From Deltaproteobacteria bacterium (GTDB lineage Bacteria > Myxococcota > Kuafuiibacteriia > Kuafuiibacteriales > Kuafuiibacteriaceae): a stretch of 64,000 nt of DNA. A program made the translations under genes and the position numbers. Shown in pieces: positions 46,433 to 55,628 of the stretch. The notes beneath the pieces are model-generated. The model was not told the DNA's origin and did no database searches. It saw only the letters and a program-made list of their open reading frames with translations. Every line of letters starts with the position of its first letter. Within the stretch, counting starts at the first letter, position 1. The stretch lies in contig JADJPE010000005.1 of the NCBI GenBank assembly GCA_016713425.1, positions 7,050,001 through 7,114,000 of the forward strand, written 5' to 3'.

Positions 46433-47944
46433 GGTTCGTGGCAGCTGCCCCGGTTTCGTGGGCGCGGCACCTTCCTGACCTCTGACGCGATGGCCAGGTC
46501 TACGCTCGGGGCACGCCGCATGGAGCATCGACGTCGGACGCGCTCCGCGGCAACCTCGCTCGGTGGCCGAGCTCTGCGAACGCTACGGGGCCGGCCTCCA
46601 CAGGAAGCCGCGCCAGCGCCTCCCGACCATTACGGCAACACGCGCGTTCGTCGACGACGCGCTCCATCCCGTGATTCAGGCCATGCTCGATGTGGTTATG
46701 GCTGCGCGGCACGAGGAAGCGCGCAGGCTCATCTGAGCTGCGCGCGTCGATACCTTCAGGCGCGGATCTGCGAGGAACGCTCGACGCGCATCGTGGAGGT
46801 TGGTCGCGTAGTTCAGCGCTGTTTCGATCCGGCCGCGAGGCTCGGCGCGCGTTCTTGCTTGCTTCATCCACGCGTCGAACGTGTCCACGAGCGGCGTAGC
46901 ATGTTTGACACGGAACGCGTCACGCTCGCTGAGCTTCGAGATGCGATTCGACTCAGCGACCACCTTGAAGAGCGTGCTGATCATCGACAGCGCTTCGTAT
47001 GCCAACGTGCTCTCCGTCAGCGTCGCCTTCCCGAAGTATCTACGTACGTGCGCCCAACATGCGAGATCGATGAGCCCGAGGAGATGCAGTCCGTTGTAGA
47101 TACTGGAGGCATCCGAGAGCAGGTGTCCTCTGAAGCCCTGAAGCAGCGCGCCGATCGACGCACCGCGCGGAAGAAGATGTGACCCACATCGGAGATGAAC
47201 GCGAACACGTGCCAGTTGATCGTGCCTCCGGATACGCGCACGGGCGCCGACGTGGCGTCGGTGGCGTCGGTGGCGTCGGTGGCGTCGGTGGCATCGGTGG
47301 CGTCGGTGGCGTCGGTGGCGATCATGAAGGCGTCGGAGATCGACTCGGCATGCATGGCCGAGAAGATCGGCGCGAGCTTCAACGCGCCGTACTCACACCC
47401 ATCGTATCGCGTGGAACGCGCGAGAGGGAATCCGCGGAGCCCGGACACCCTCTCCTGGCGATGGAGCGGGAGAGCAAATCCGTACTTGTTCATCACCACT
47501 TCGGCGATGAGGCTGGCGTCGGCCATCATCGAGGGGACGCCCAGTCCGGCACCCCCGCAGGCCTGAGCCTCGTCCGGCACAATGCGTTCTTCGATGACAG
47601 GAGCCCTGCCTTCCAGAGCTCACGACGGTTCCCGTTGCGCGGCCCCTTCGGTGGTGACGTGGCGGCCCGTTGGGCGTCCGCCGCAGCCTTCGCGAGCTCC
47701 GCAGCTTCTGCGAGCGGCCTACCCACCACGAGCGCCGTCGCACGCGACACCTCGACCCGAAGGCCGGCAGCCGTCTCGAGGACCCAACGAGTCTCCGCCT
47801 GCGCGACCTCCGACGGAGACAGCGACGTGGTCAGCGGAACGAAGGCGAGCTCATCCACGCCCGACCGTGTGGACGAGGTGGCCCCAGCTCGAAGTCGCCA
47901 TCGCCGCCATCGGAGGGCCCGGACGCTGCGCACCGGTCAGCTAC
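46433..47944 (-). pseudogene. Remains of IS66a genes in copy 4
   Basis: Pieces of the passenger (about 46433-46735), tnpC (about 46750-47740, with CAWAHVRRYF-like and ATDATSAPV-like segments) and tnpA (about 47740-47900) in broken frames. The tnpC piece carries the expanded 9-bp repeat at 47257-47319. Confidence 0.85.
47257..47319. repeat. 9-bp repeat expanded in a dead transposase
   Basis: Seven units of GTCGGTGGC (one with A for G). The same place in IS66a copies 1-3 has a single unit, which encodes ATD of the transposase active-site segment. The expansion took place after this copy inserted. Confidence 0.93.
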
Positions 47945-48102
47945 GCGTGCGCCACTCTCTCGAGGCATGCGCCACTCACTTGAGCCAGCCCCACTCACTT
48001 ACTTTGAACATGCCCCATTCACTTGGGGCAGGTTGAAGGAAAACGACGGCGATCCCGAATGATCGCAACGCTACGGGACGCTTGGCCGATACCGCGAGCG
48101 AG

Positions 48103-48531
48103 ATGACAGTACTCCAACCCACAAACTACCCAAGACATAGTCCGTTCGTCGTAGACACACACCTCGTAGCACCTGCCGGATCCCCGGGCCTCGAACCGCG
48201 GAGCTTGGTGGTCGCCATCGACGTCCGTGATGACTACGTGAGACAGCAGGTTCCCGGCTTCGATGGACTCGAGCGCGTCTTCACGTTGATTCCGAAGGAT
48301 GAAGCGGGGAAGACCTGGTCTCGGAGAGACCTCGCATTCTTGCGAACGGTCGACAGCCCCGCCATCGGAAGCCACATCGACCAACACTTGGCGATTATTC
48401 CTTTGGAGCCTGGCGACTCGACCCACATCACTCAACACGGCATCGCCTTTGGAATGGACACGAATTGCGGAACCCTTTGGTTTCAGGAGAAGGGCCACAA
48501 CCTGGTTCCAGCGACCGCCTGGCGCATGTAA
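48103..48531 (+). CDS. Hypothetical protein
   Basis: A 142-residue frame from ATG 48103 (or TTG 48082) with protein-like composition, rich in His, Pro and Asp, no signal peptide or membrane segment and no motif I recognise (segments include SLVVAIDVRDDYVRQQVPGF and SHIDQHLAIIPLEPGDSTHI). It is between the decayed IS66a copy 4 and the 3' end of the BREX operon, and convergent with that operon. Confidence 0.45.
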   Translation: MTVLQPTNYPRHSPFVVDTHLVAPAGSPGLEPRSLVVAIDVRDDYVRQQVPGFDGLERVFTLIPKDEAGKTWSRRDLAFLRTVDSPAIGSHIDQHLAIIPLEPGDSTHITQHGIAFGMDTNCGTLWFQEKGHNLVPATAWRM

Positions 48532-48765
48532 CGGCTGGCGCGAGGAAACATCGGCACGCACCTACGCCGAGGGTGAGTGGTCAACGAAGCTCTGACGCGC
48601 GTTTTCTTGACGCTTCTGGATCGCATGCCCGACGAGTCGGCGATCGGAAGCTTCATCCCCGCGCTCAACGAGCGGTATCTCGGCCCCGGCGTCGATCAGG
48701 CGACCCTCGACTCCGTTTCAGTTCCCACCACGCTGTTGGCAGCTCACCGAGGATCCCGTGGCGGC
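48532..48765. other. Short gap before the BREX operon end
   Basis: A plus-strand frame from 48577 reads protein-like for about 60 codons (TRVFLTLLDRMPDESAIG and ALNERYLGPGVDQATLDS) and then continues into the antisense of brxHI without a stop. This could be the fragment of a gene cut when the defence island was inserted. No intact gene is present. Confidence 0.35.
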
Positions 48766-51552
48766 TCAGTCAGGGAGTGCCAGCATCTCACGGAGCGCCA
48801 GCTTCTCACGGAGCGCCAGCTTCTCATGGAGCGCCAGCTTCTCATGGAGCGCCAGCAGCACCTCGGCGTCGAGCGCGGCGTACCGCAGCTGGTCGGCATC
48901 GAGCGGCCGCCGGCTCCAGTTCGAGGTCTGCGAGGACTTGTCGAGGACGATGCCGAGCTCGCGCTCGCAGACGATTGCGAGGCTATGGCCCCCGAGCGCG
49001 TCAGCGCCGCGGGCTCGACGCGATGCCTCGAGAGTGTCGAACACCCCGTCGATCGCGATCCCGACGGCAGCGAGAACGCGGCGTTCGAAGCGAGCGTTGT
49101 GAATCACCTTCGTCGGCGTTGCGCGGTTCATGACATCGATGAGCGGCGTAAGGTCGCCCACCGCGAAGGGATCGATCAGGTACGTTCTCGCTCGCGTGGC
49201 GATCTGAACGAGACAGAGGGTGCCGAAGTCGAGAGCGGTCTCCACGTCGAGCCCGATGACGTCCGCGGCCCGAAGCTCCGCACCCACCGCGCGCAGCGCT
49301 GCCGGCGTGTCGATCCACTGGACCTCGTTACGCGGCGTCGCCGCATCGCCTGGCGCTGCTCGAACCGCGACGTCGAGCGCCATCGGGCCGGTGGCTTCGA
49401 CGTCCGCGAGGCGCATGCCGCTTGGCCTCGCGGCCACTCGGGCGCCGTTGACCCTCACGCTCGCGAGAAAGCGCAGCATGCCGGGATGATCGAGCAGGCG
49501 TTCCGCCAGGAGGCGGTCTTCGGCGTCCTCGGGCAGGCAGGGCTGGAACTTACTTAGAATGCCGCGAGCCATGTCACGCGCGGCGTCGGCGGCGACGCGC
49601 TCCCAGTCGAGCTCCGCAAGGCTGCGGACCGCCTCGCTCGCTGCGGTCGCGGGCAGGTCCTTGCAGCGCAACGAGAGATTGCCGGCCACCCACTTCTTGC
49701 CCGACTTCTTCTCCAGTCCGGCGGCGAGGAGGCGGTTCACTGCACCGCCTGCGAAGGTGTGCCACTGCACGCCGTCGGGATGGTCCTCGAGTGGGGCTGT
49801 GCCCTCTTCGAGCAGCCCCGCGTAGCTCTCGCGCATCGCGGCCAGCTCGACGGCGGCCGTACGCGTGAGCCAGCCCGCTTCCTGCTGCTCGTGCTCGTGC
49901 ATGAGCACGTCCATCATCGCCTGACAGAGCCTGGTCGAGAGCACGCTCGGTAGGCCCAACCAGCTCGGGACCCGCCCGTGCTCGGCGGGGCGTACGTGCA
50001 AGACACTCTTCGACCAATCGACCTGGCCCACTTCCCACGCACGTCCGGACAGCCGAAAACAGAGCGGCCCCTTGTTGCCGTCGTGCATCGAGACGAAGAG
50101 CGCCTGGAGGTAGCCGACGTCTTCCTTCCCGTGCTGCACGCGCATGACGGGGGGCGCCGTGAACACCGCGTAGAGCTCGAAGAAGTTCTTCCGGCCGTAG
50201 AGCTTCTCCCCGCGCTGGCCGAGCGAAAGCAGGCCGTCAGCCTCGTAGAGGATCTGGCGCTCGAGCATGGTGTCGATGAGCTCTTGGAGCCGCTCGAGCC
50301 GGATGCTCGAGAACGGATACGCCGCTTCGACCCACGGCATGAGCTTGTGCCGAGAAATGCCGCCCTCCTGAAGGATCAGCGCCATCACCTGGTGCGCGAG
50401 CACGTGCATCGCGTGTGGAGCCGGCTGGACGTCTTCGACCCAGCCTGCCTCGGCGAGGCGAAGCAGCGCCACCGACTGGAGCAGCGACTCCGAGCTGGTG
50501 CAGAAGAACGTGCAGTTCGCGCGCGTGTTCGCGCGTCGGCCGGTGCGGCCGAGACGTTGCAGAAACGACGCGACCGACGCGGGAGCATCCACTTGGATGA
50601 CCTGGTCGAGATCTCCGACGTCGATCCCGAGCTCCATCGTCGACGTGCAGACGATGGCCGTGTTCTCCCCTCGGGCGAACTGCTCCTCCGCGAGCGTCCG
50701 GTCGGCGCGACTCACCGAGCTGTGGTGAATGAAGACCTCGACGCCAGTGCCGACCAACGCGTGCGCAACCTTCTCGGCTTTGGATCGACTCTCGACGAAG
50801 ACGAGGCTCTTCTTCCCGCGAGCGAGCTGCCCGATCCCCACCGCGGCCTCGCCGATGTCGGCACAGAGATCCAAACGAAGGCACCGCTCGGCCTTCGGTC
50901 GCGGCGGGTCCACGAGCCGGAACGGTCGTTCGCTAGAACCCTGGAGCCACTCGCCAATCACCTGCGGGTTGCCGACGGTCGCCGAGAGGCCGATGCGCTG
51001 CACATCGCGTCCGCACATCGACACCAAACGCTCCATGAGACTTGCAAGGTGCGCTCCGCGGTCGTCGGCGGCGAACGCATGGACCTCGTCGATGACCACG
51101 GCGGACAGGCCTTCGAAGATCGCGCGCGCGTCGGTGCGGGCGCTGATCATCATGACCTCGAGCGACTCCGGCGTCGTCATCAGGATGTGCGCGGGCGTCT
51201 CGCGGAAGCGTTGCTTGCGAGCGTCGCTGACGTCGCCGTGCCACTTGAAGACCTCGAGGCCGACCATCCGCGCGTACGAGTGAAGGCGCTCCTCCTGGTT
51301 ATTGAGCAGCGCACGAATCGGGCAAACGTAGAGCACCGAGACAGGCTTGAGGCTCTCCGTGAGGATGCGAGAGAGGAGCGGGAAGATGGCCGCTTCCGTC
51401 TTCCCGCCTGCGGTCGGAGCCAGGACGACGGTATTGCACCCGTCGAGGATCGCGTCGATCGTCAGGTCTTGGACAGGCCGAAGCGAGCGCCACCCCAGGT
51501 CGTGGACGATGGCGTGCTGCAGATGGGGATGTAGGCGCTCGATCCCTGCCAT
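48766..51552 (-). CDS. brxHI: BREX Lhr-like helicase BrxHI with C-terminal RNase D-like exonuclease
   Basis: A 928-residue protein. Residues 1-440 are a superfamily 2 helicase: APTAGGKTE (Walker A, 45-52), DEVH (155-158), LSAT (189-192), ELGIDVGDLDQV and QRLGRTGRR (motif VI). Residues about 440-740 resemble the Lhr-type C-terminal extension. Residues about 742-905 form an RNase D/DnaQ-like 3'-5' exonuclease: VIGLDVETAL (Asp769, Glu771), KVIHNARFERRVL (Exo II, Glu823 where Asp is usual) and LRYAALDAEVLL (Tyr891, Asp895). The last 25 residues are a repeat tail. It is the final gene of the operon and starts three bases after brxD. BrxHI is the standard helicase of BREX types 2 and 6; the exonuclease domain is extra. 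Confidence 0.9.
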   Translation of the reverse strand: MAGIERLHPHLQHAIVHDLGWRSLRPVQDLTIDAILDGCNTVVLAPTAGGKTEAAIFPLLSRILTESLKPVSVLYVCPIRALLNNQEERLHSYARMVGLEVFKWHGDVSDARKQRFRETPAHILMTTPESLEVMMISARTDARAIFEGLSAVVIDEVHAFAADDRGAHLASLMERLVSMCGRDVQRIGLSATVGNPQVIGEWLQGSSERPFRLVDPPRPKAERCLRLDLCADIGEAAVGIGQLARGKKSLVFVESRSKAEKVAHALVGTGVEVFIHHSSVSRADRTLAEEQFARGENTAIVCTSTMELGIDVGDLDQVIQVDAPASVASFLQRLGRTGRRANTRANCTFFCTSSESLLQSVALLRLAEAGWVEDVQPAPHAMHVLAHQVMALILQEGGISRHKLMPWVEAAYPFSSIRLERLQELIDTMLERQILYEADGLLSLGQRGEKLYGRKNFFELYAVFTAPPVMRVQHGKEDVGYLQALFVSMHDGNKGPLCFRLSGRAWEVGQVDWSKSVLHVRPAEHGRVPSWLGLPSVLSTRLCQAMMDVLMHEHEQQEAGWLTRTAAVELAAMRESYAGLLEEGTAPLEDHPDGVQWHTFAGGAVNRLLAAGLEKKSGKKWVAGNLSLRCKDLPATAASEAVRSLAELDWERVAADAARDMARGILSKFQPCLPEDAEDRLLAERLLDHPGMLRFLASVRVNGARVAARPSGMRLADVEATGPMALDVAVRAAPGDAATPRNEVQWIDTPAALRAVGAELRAADVIGLDVETALDFGTLCLVQIATRARTYLIDPFAVGDLTPLIDVMNRATPTKVIHNARFERRVLAAVGIAIDGVFDTLEASRRARGADALGGHSLAIVCERELGIVLDKSSQTSNWSRRPLDADQLRYAALDAEVLLALHEKLALHEKLALREKLALREMLALPD
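48779..48852 (-). repeat. 18-bp tandem repeat at the brxHI 3' end
   Basis: About four 18-bp units encode LALHEK / LALREK hexapeptides at the extreme C-terminus of BrxHI. They look like duplications of the last helix of the exonuclease domain (LLALHEK). Confidence 0.9.
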
Positions 51553-51555
51553 GTT

Positions 51556-53001
51556 TTATCCGTCCAGACGCTTGTTCGGCTTGCTCGGCTTGTTCGGCTC
51601 GTTCGGCTCGTTCGGCTCGTTCGGCTTGCTCGGCTCGTTCGGCTTGCTCGGCTCGTTCGGCTTGCTCGGCGTTTCGGTGGGCTCCGCTTCTTCAGCGGTC
51701 TCTTCTTCGGCCACGTCCATCGAGCGGCCATGCTTGGCGGCAAGCTCCTCTGGTGTGAGCTTCCCGTCCTCGAGATCGAGGCGATAGTGCGTCGCCGGGT
51801 CGTAGTCCTCGTGGATGTCGACGCGATCCATGACGTCGATCAGTTCGCGGAGGAAGAGCCGAGGTGCCAGCGATACCTTGCCGCCGAAGCCCGCCGTCAC
51901 CTGACGGACGAGCGCCCGTAAGAACCGATCGTCGATGCGCTGGCCGACCCTGTCGGGGTTCTTCGCGGGGTAGAGGTCCCGGATGCGCGTCCCGACCGTG
52001 AGGAGCCGCTCGTCGGTGAACGGAAGGAGCCGCACCTGCGGCGCGCGCAGGTTGTCGAAGCGGCCGTCTTCTCCGAAGTTCACCTGAACGCGTTGGTAGA
52101 GAGGCGCGAGCGCCTTCAGGCCCTTGTAGCCCTCGAAGAAGTCGCGCGTGCCGGTGACGACCAGGTACAGGCCGGGCAGCTCCTCCTTTGCGAGCATGTC
52201 CATCAGCTGTCGCAGCGCGTTCAGCGACTTCTCGCGAGTCTGCGCGTTCATGCGCTGGACCGTCTCGACCTCGTCGAGCACGACGACCAAGCCGCCGTAT
52301 CCCGACTGTCTGAGAAGCTGGAGAAGCCCCGCGAGGAAGGTGAGCGACGCCTGACCGTCGACCTTGCCCTTTGCGCCCGCGGCCTTGAGGACGGCGCGGT
52401 CCGTGTGGGGCTGCCCCGCCAGCCATGCGAGCAAGCCCTGCGCGGTGGCGAAATCTCCTTCGTGGGTCGCCCGGTGGTAGGCCCGCAACACCTGCGCGTA
52501 GGCCGGATTGCGCTTGGAGAGATCGGCGAGCTTATCCTCGAGCCGTTGCTCGGTCGCGTCCGCGAAGCCCGGATCGTCCTCGGAGATCCCGCGCAGACGC
52601 GTGACCTCGTCGCCCACCTGGTACAGCCACCCCTCGACAATCGCCTGAAATGCGTTCGGTCCATCGGCCGCGGTCTCCAGGCGCTCGATGAGGCGTCGGT
52701 AGACGGCTTCGAGATGATGCAGCGGCATGTCATTGATCGAGATTTGCACTTCGGAGGTCGCGAACTTCCGCTCTCGTCGTGCTCTCGCGCAGAGGTATCG
52801 CGCAGCAAAGGTCTTGCCAGTTCCGTACTCCCCTCGAATCCACTTCGAGAGCCCTTTGCCGCCCGAGACGAAGGCGAGCTCTTCGTTCACTGCGGAGAGG
52901 AGCGGGTCGAGGCCCGTCGCGAAGTGCTCGAGGCCTTGATTCGGCACGAGCCCGCTTCGAAGGGCGTTCACGATCGCCGGTGACTCAGAGACCATGGCCA
53001 T
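51556..53001 (-). CDS. brxD: BREX ATP-binding protein BrxD
   Basis: A 481-residue AAA-type ATPase of the BrxD (DUF2791) family: Walker A GEYGTGKT (57-64), Walker B LVVVLDEVE (238-246), sensor-like LVVTGTRDFFEG, and PFTDERLLTVGTRIRDLYPA. BrxD acts with BrxHI in BREX types 2 and 6, but its mechanism is not established. The ATG overlaps the pglZ stop (TGATGG). The C-terminus has an acidic stretch and then a low-complexity KPNEPS tail from a 9-bp repeat. Confidence 0.92.
   Translation of the reverse strand: MAMVSESPAIVNALRSGLVPNQGLEHFATGLDPLLSAVNEELAFVSGGKGLSKWIRGEYGTGKTFAARYLCARARRERKFATSEVQISINDMPLHHLEAVYRRLIERLETAADGPNAFQAIVEGWLYQVGDEVTRLRGISEDDPGFADATEQRLEDKLADLSKRNPAYAQVLRAYHRATHEGDFATAQGLLAWLAGQPHTDRAVLKAAGAKGKVDGQASLTFLAGLLQLLRQSGYGGLVVVLDEVETVQRMNAQTREKSLNALRQLMDMLAKEELPGLYLVVTGTRDFFEGYKGLKALAPLYQRVQVNFGEDGRFDNLRAPQVRLLPFTDERLLTVGTRIRDLYPAKNPDRVGQRIDDRFLRALVRQVTAGFGGKVSLAPRLFLRELIDVMDRVDIHEDYDPATHYRLDLEDGKLTPEELAAKHGRSMDVAEEETAEEAEPTETPSKPNEPSKPNEPSKPNEPNEPNEPNKPSKPNKRLDG
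51571..51672 (-). repeat. 9-bp tandem repeat at the brxD 3' end
   Basis: About eleven 9-bp units (TTCGGCTCG / TTCGGCTTG on the plus strand) encode an SKPNEP/NEP tail at the C-terminus of BrxD. Confidence 0.92.
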
Positions 53002-55628
53002 CAGAAGACTCCTTCATTCGTGTTGGGCTTCGCCTCGTAGCGGTACATCGTCTCACCGCTCGGAAGCACCTCGTCGCTGAAGAGAACATGTCCCTCGGCG
53101 TGCAGCGTGCGTCGAAGCCCACGCATGAGGCCATTCAGACGACCTGGGTTCTTCTTCAAGCGCTCTGCAAGCTCGCTCGATCGCGCGGAGCCGTTCTCCC
53201 GCAAGAGGACGAGGATCGACTTCTCGTCGATGCTGAGCCGATCGAGCAGCGCCGGAGGCAGCGGCAACGCGCCCGCCTTGTCGGCGGGATTGAACAGCGA
53301 GAGCTGCGCCTTCGGCTTTGGATGAAGCTCGCCCGAGGGCAGAGGCGTGACGAGCGGACGCGTGAGAAGCGGAGGCGTGACAAGCGGAGGCGCGATCGGG
53401 CGAAGCTCCACGCTTGCCTCGGCAAGTGCCCCCCGCCCGTACCACCAGGTAGGCTCGTCAGCATGAAGGCCGCCCTGCTCGATCCACGCGAGCGGCACAA
53501 CGACCTCTTCGAGTCCGCAGCCGCCGTGGAAGCCCACCTGCGGCCCACCCAGATACGCGCCCGAACGCCATGCGAACGCTCGACGCTCCGGGGGCCCGCC
53601 GAGGCCAGCCAGATCGATCTCGATGAACCCCTCGGGAACCGCGTCGTGCTTGCCCAGCGCGAGATAGCGGGGCGCCTTGCCGTTGCCTGCCCGCAGGCTC
53701 TTGTCGATGTACGGGCTGTGCCCGTGATCGGCGGTGACGAGCACCTTGCGACCTGCCTTCAGCGCCACCCGTAGCGCAGGCTTGAACGCGGTGATGTCTT
53801 CCGGCGTGAGGCGAACGGTCGCGCCTGTGTTCAAGGATCCGATCTGGTCATCCACCGCGTTGAAGACGGTCCCAACCACGGAGAGTGACTCGTCCTCGAG
53901 CGCGGCGAGCAGGCCCTGTCCGCCGTCCGCGAGGTCGGCCTTCAGGAAGAGGCGACGGGTTCGGCGACCGAGCGCGGCATTCTGGTTGAAGCGTGCCTTG
54001 TCGGTCTTCGCTTCGTCTTGATCCCGAAAGACCGTCTCGGCCACGAGAGGATCGCTCGGCAACTCGCCCAGGAAGATGGCGCCACGTGCGTGACTGGTCA
54101 CCGTCGGCAGCGGCGAGAGCGCGGGAAGACCGGCGACCCGTCCGTCGGCGTCGGGCTTGATGCCCAGTGGGAACGTGTTGTCCTGCGACAGCGCCTGGAG
54201 CAGCTCCAGGAACACGGGGTAGCTGCAGCCATCGAGCACGATGAGAAAGAGCCGCGCGTTCGGCTCGCTCTTCCAGACCGGTGCGACGGTCCGCTTCCAC
54301 AGCCGATGGAGCGGCGTGATGCCTTCTCTGTGCAGCGCAGCCTCGTAGCCACCGGCGAGCCCCTCAGCGAAATGCCGATTCTCGCGGTCACGCCGCTCGC
54401 GGCACGCCGCAATGACCTTGTTGGCCTCGGCGTGGTAGTGGACGCTGCTCGCGAGCGCTCGGCGAAGTTCCAGCATCGCGAGATCGGCGAACGCGCCTCC
54501 GCGCTGGTAGTCCCGGACCTGATCGAGCAACTCGGTCTTCGGACTGAAGGGCTGATCGAGATAGCGCGAGATGCGCGCCATGGCCTCGAGTACCGCGAGA
54601 TCGGCTCGGTGTATCCGAGCGGCGCGATGCCCAGAGAGCCACGCGATATCCGCAGCACTGATCGCCTTGCCGGAAGCGGCCTGCTGCGAAAGCGAGTGGC
54701 ACCGATCCGCGAACGCCAGCGGGAGCACCCGGCTCGTTTGAAGCTCGGTCGGGGTGAGGCACGCCCGACCAATGCTGTCGGCCCCTGAGAGCAACGTGGC
54801 GGCACCGTCACCGAGCGCCGAGAGCGTCTCCTCTGCGAGGCGCGCGACCGTTCGTCTGAGGATCCTCCGGTCCATGTCGATGGGTGGCTCCGTCGCCGCC
54901 TTCCACAGCGAGCCCCACGCATGCTTCGACACTTCGGGCGCTTCGACCGTCAACACTGCACCGTGCACAACGAGCTCGCGAAGTCGGACTTCCGGTTCGG
55001 CGAGGGCCCAGGAAAGCAGACGACCCTCGTCGCCGTGGAGCGTGGGCATCGCGTCGCGGACGAGTTGGCTGATGTTCGGCGACCAGCGGGGGGGCTCCGT
55101 CACCCACGCTGCGAGGAGTTGAGCCGGACTCCGCGTCCGCACCTGCTCGCCCACGCTGGCGTCGACAAGCAGCTCGGTCAGCAATTTGCGGTCGACGACC
55201 GTCGGCAGGGTGCGATGGCTCATCGCCAGCCCGAGTCGGTCGACGTTCTCGAGCGCGAGCTGCTGCATGTAGGGGGCGTCGGCGCCGACCACACGCACGC
55301 CGAGAACAACCTCGAGCACGTCGTTGACGGACAGCGCGTGCACGCGCTGGTTGCGGGCGCGGCGAAGGAGGTCGGGCGCCGCTTGAATGCGACGTGCAAC
55401 TTCTTCTGGCATGACAGCGATGAGGGGAGCTCCCTTGGCCTTCCACAGAAGGTGCCGCAGCCCGAGCTCGGTCGTCACGCGATGGACGCCGTACGCACCC
55501 TTCGGCGTCGGCATCTCTGCCGGGAGATTCTCGAGCCCCTCCCCGTCGATGACGAGCAGGTAGCCCGTCTCGGTGGCTCCGCCTGCCTGATCGAGGAGGC
55601 GACGCAGGAGTAGCTGAGCCGCGCTAAC
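53001..55628 (-). CDS. pglZ: BREX-2 alkaline phosphatase-like protein PglZ (start codon apparently lost)
   Basis: About 875 residues. The core is the PglZ alkaline phosphatase-like domain: ARLFLIVLDGCSYPVFLELL (metal-binding Asp and nucleophile region), VTSHARGAIFLGEL, LVTADHGHSPYID (DHGH metal site) and FHGGCGLEEVVVPLAWI. A winged-helix-like region is at the end (LVLLRENGSARSSELAERL). Homology begins with SAAQLLLRRLLDQAGG, exactly at a codon GTT (55628-55626) where GTG would be expected; no ATG, GTG or TTG lies nearby in frame. The open frame extends to 55901, but that part is antisense-like read-through of the pglY repeat and is not native. The stop overlaps brxD. Confidence 0.85.
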   Translation of the reverse strand, partial: VSAAQLLLRRLLDQAGGATETGYLLVIDGEGLENLPAEMPTPKGAYGVHRVTTELGLRHLLWKAKGAPLIAVMPEEVARRIQAAPDLLRRARNQRVHALSVNDVLEVVLGVRVVGADAPYMQQLALENVDRLGLAMSHRTLPTVVDRKLLTELLVDASVGEQVRTRSPAQLLAAWVTEPPRWSPNISQLVRDAMPTLHGDEGRLLSWALAEPEVRLRELVVHGAVLTVEAPEVSKHAWGSLWKAATEPPIDMDRRILRRTVARLAEETLSALGDGAATLLSGADSIGRACLTPTELQTSRVLPLAFADRCHSLSQQAASGKAISAADIAWLSGHRAARIHRADLAVLEAMARISRYLDQPFSPKTELLDQVRDYQRGGAFADLAMLELRRALASSVHYHAEANKVIAACRERRDRENRHFAEGLAGGYEAALHREGITPLHRLWKRTVAPVWKSEPNARLFLIVLDGCSYPVFLELLQALSQDNTFPLGIKPDADGRVAGLPALSPLPTVTSHARGAIFLGELPSDPLVAETVFRDQDEAKTDKARFNQNAALGRRTRRLFLKADLADGGQGLLAALEDESLSVVGTVFNAVDDQIGSLNTGATVRLTPEDITAFKPALRVALKAGRKVLVTADHGHSPYIDKSLRAGNGKAPRYLALGKHDAVPEGFIEIDLAGLGGPPERRAFAWRSGAYLGGPQVGFHGGCGLEEVVVPLAWIEQGGLHADEPTWWYGRGALAEASVELRPIAPPLVTPPLLTRPLVTPLPSGELHPKPKAQLSLFNPADKAGALPLPPALLDRLSIDEKSILVLLRENGSARSSELAERLKKNPGRLNGLMRGLRRTLHAEGHVLFSDEVLPSGETMYRYEAKPNTNEGVF

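Larger units (their letters stand above)
43780..47944 (-). mobile_element. IS66a copy 4, decayed, interrupted by ISb
   Basis: Ends resemble IS66a: GTAACTGACCGGTGCGC at 43780 and, reversed, GTAGCTGACCGGTGCGC at 47944. Without ISb only about 1.56 kb of the 3.08 kb element remains, in blocks from the passenger region, tnpC and tnpA, with tnpB lost and all frames broken. Flanks do not match (TTGTAACC left, GCGTGCGC right). This is the oldest copy by divergence. Confidence 0.88.

Noticed and set aside
49978..51534. 518-codon frame opposite brxHI
   Set aside because: Antisense of the helicase gene; composition is not protein-like.
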